Made by a program: the position numbers and the translations under genes. A model generated the notes under the pieces. The model searched no databases. It saw only the letters and a program-made list of their open reading frames with translations, and was not told the origin of the DNA. From the NCBI GenBank assembly GCA_964407495.1, contig CAYOVP010000083.1, positions 1 to 5,700 on the forward strand: a stretch of 5,700 nucleotides of DNA, in the 5' to 3' direction. Source of the stretch: JAJRZX01 sp964407495 (GTDB taxonomy: Bacteria; Desulfobacterota; GWC2-55-46; JADFVP01). Numbering within the stretch: position 1 is the stretch's first letter; every line of letters starts with the position of its first letter. Below are positions 5,699 to 5,700 of this stretch, in pieces.

Positions 5699-5700
5699 AA

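Noticed and set aside
1..5700. CRISPR arrays, insertion sequences, attachment sites, rRNA or tRNA genes
   Set aside because: No regularly spaced repeats, transposase-like frames, terminal inverted repeats or structured RNA genes were seen.

Overview
This window looks like chromosomal DNA from a free-living bacterium. It is moderately GC-rich, uses many AGG, AGA and ATA codons, and has a MEP-pathway isoprenoid gene and a folate-branch gene pair. One end holds a membrane-anchored c-type cytochrome followed by the start of a NarG/NxrA-type molybdoenzyme. That pairing is known from nitrate-respiring or nitrite-oxidising lineages such as Nitrospirota, NC10, anammox bacteria and Desulfobacterota relatives. 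Taxon assignment from this window alone is tentative.

Layout. (1) Positions 1-1084, minus strand: a c-type cytochrome gene (518-1084) whose stop codon overlaps by one base the start of a NarG/NxrA-type catalytic subunit. The latter runs off the left edge, so only its first 172 residues are visible. Both genes have near-perfect Shine-Dalgarno sequences. (2) Positions 1085-1782, minus strand: unrecognised coding-like sequence. One reading frame runs from an ATG at 1782 to a stop at 1105 and is broken only by two in-frame TAA codons. It is either three small genes (10, 147 and 51 codons) or one decayed gene. (3) Positions 1783-2078: an AT-rich intergenic region with two good tandem sigma70-type promoters firing leftward, toward the cytochrome/NarG genes. 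(4) Positions 2079-3158, minus strand: ispG (gcpE), complete, probably starting at a TTG. (5) Positions 3159-3359: a divergent intergenic region. A rightward promoter lies so close to pabB that the predicted transcript starts on the ATG (leaderless). (6) Positions 3360-5698, plus strand: pabB and a pabC-like class IV aminotransferase-fold gene, overlapping by ATGA and evidently translationally coupled.

How the genes work together. PabB and the PabC-like enzyme would convert chorismate to 4-amino-4-deoxychorismate and then to p-aminobenzoate plus pyruvate for folate synthesis. The glutaminase PabA is not in the window. IspG makes HMBPP in the MEP pathway. The cytochrome probably exchanges electrons with the NarG/NxrA complex or a membrane partner. 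The most interesting part is 1085-1970: tandem promoters, a short leader ORF inside alternating GC-rich hairpins, and an unrecognised interrupted frame, all placed upstream of the respiratory operon.
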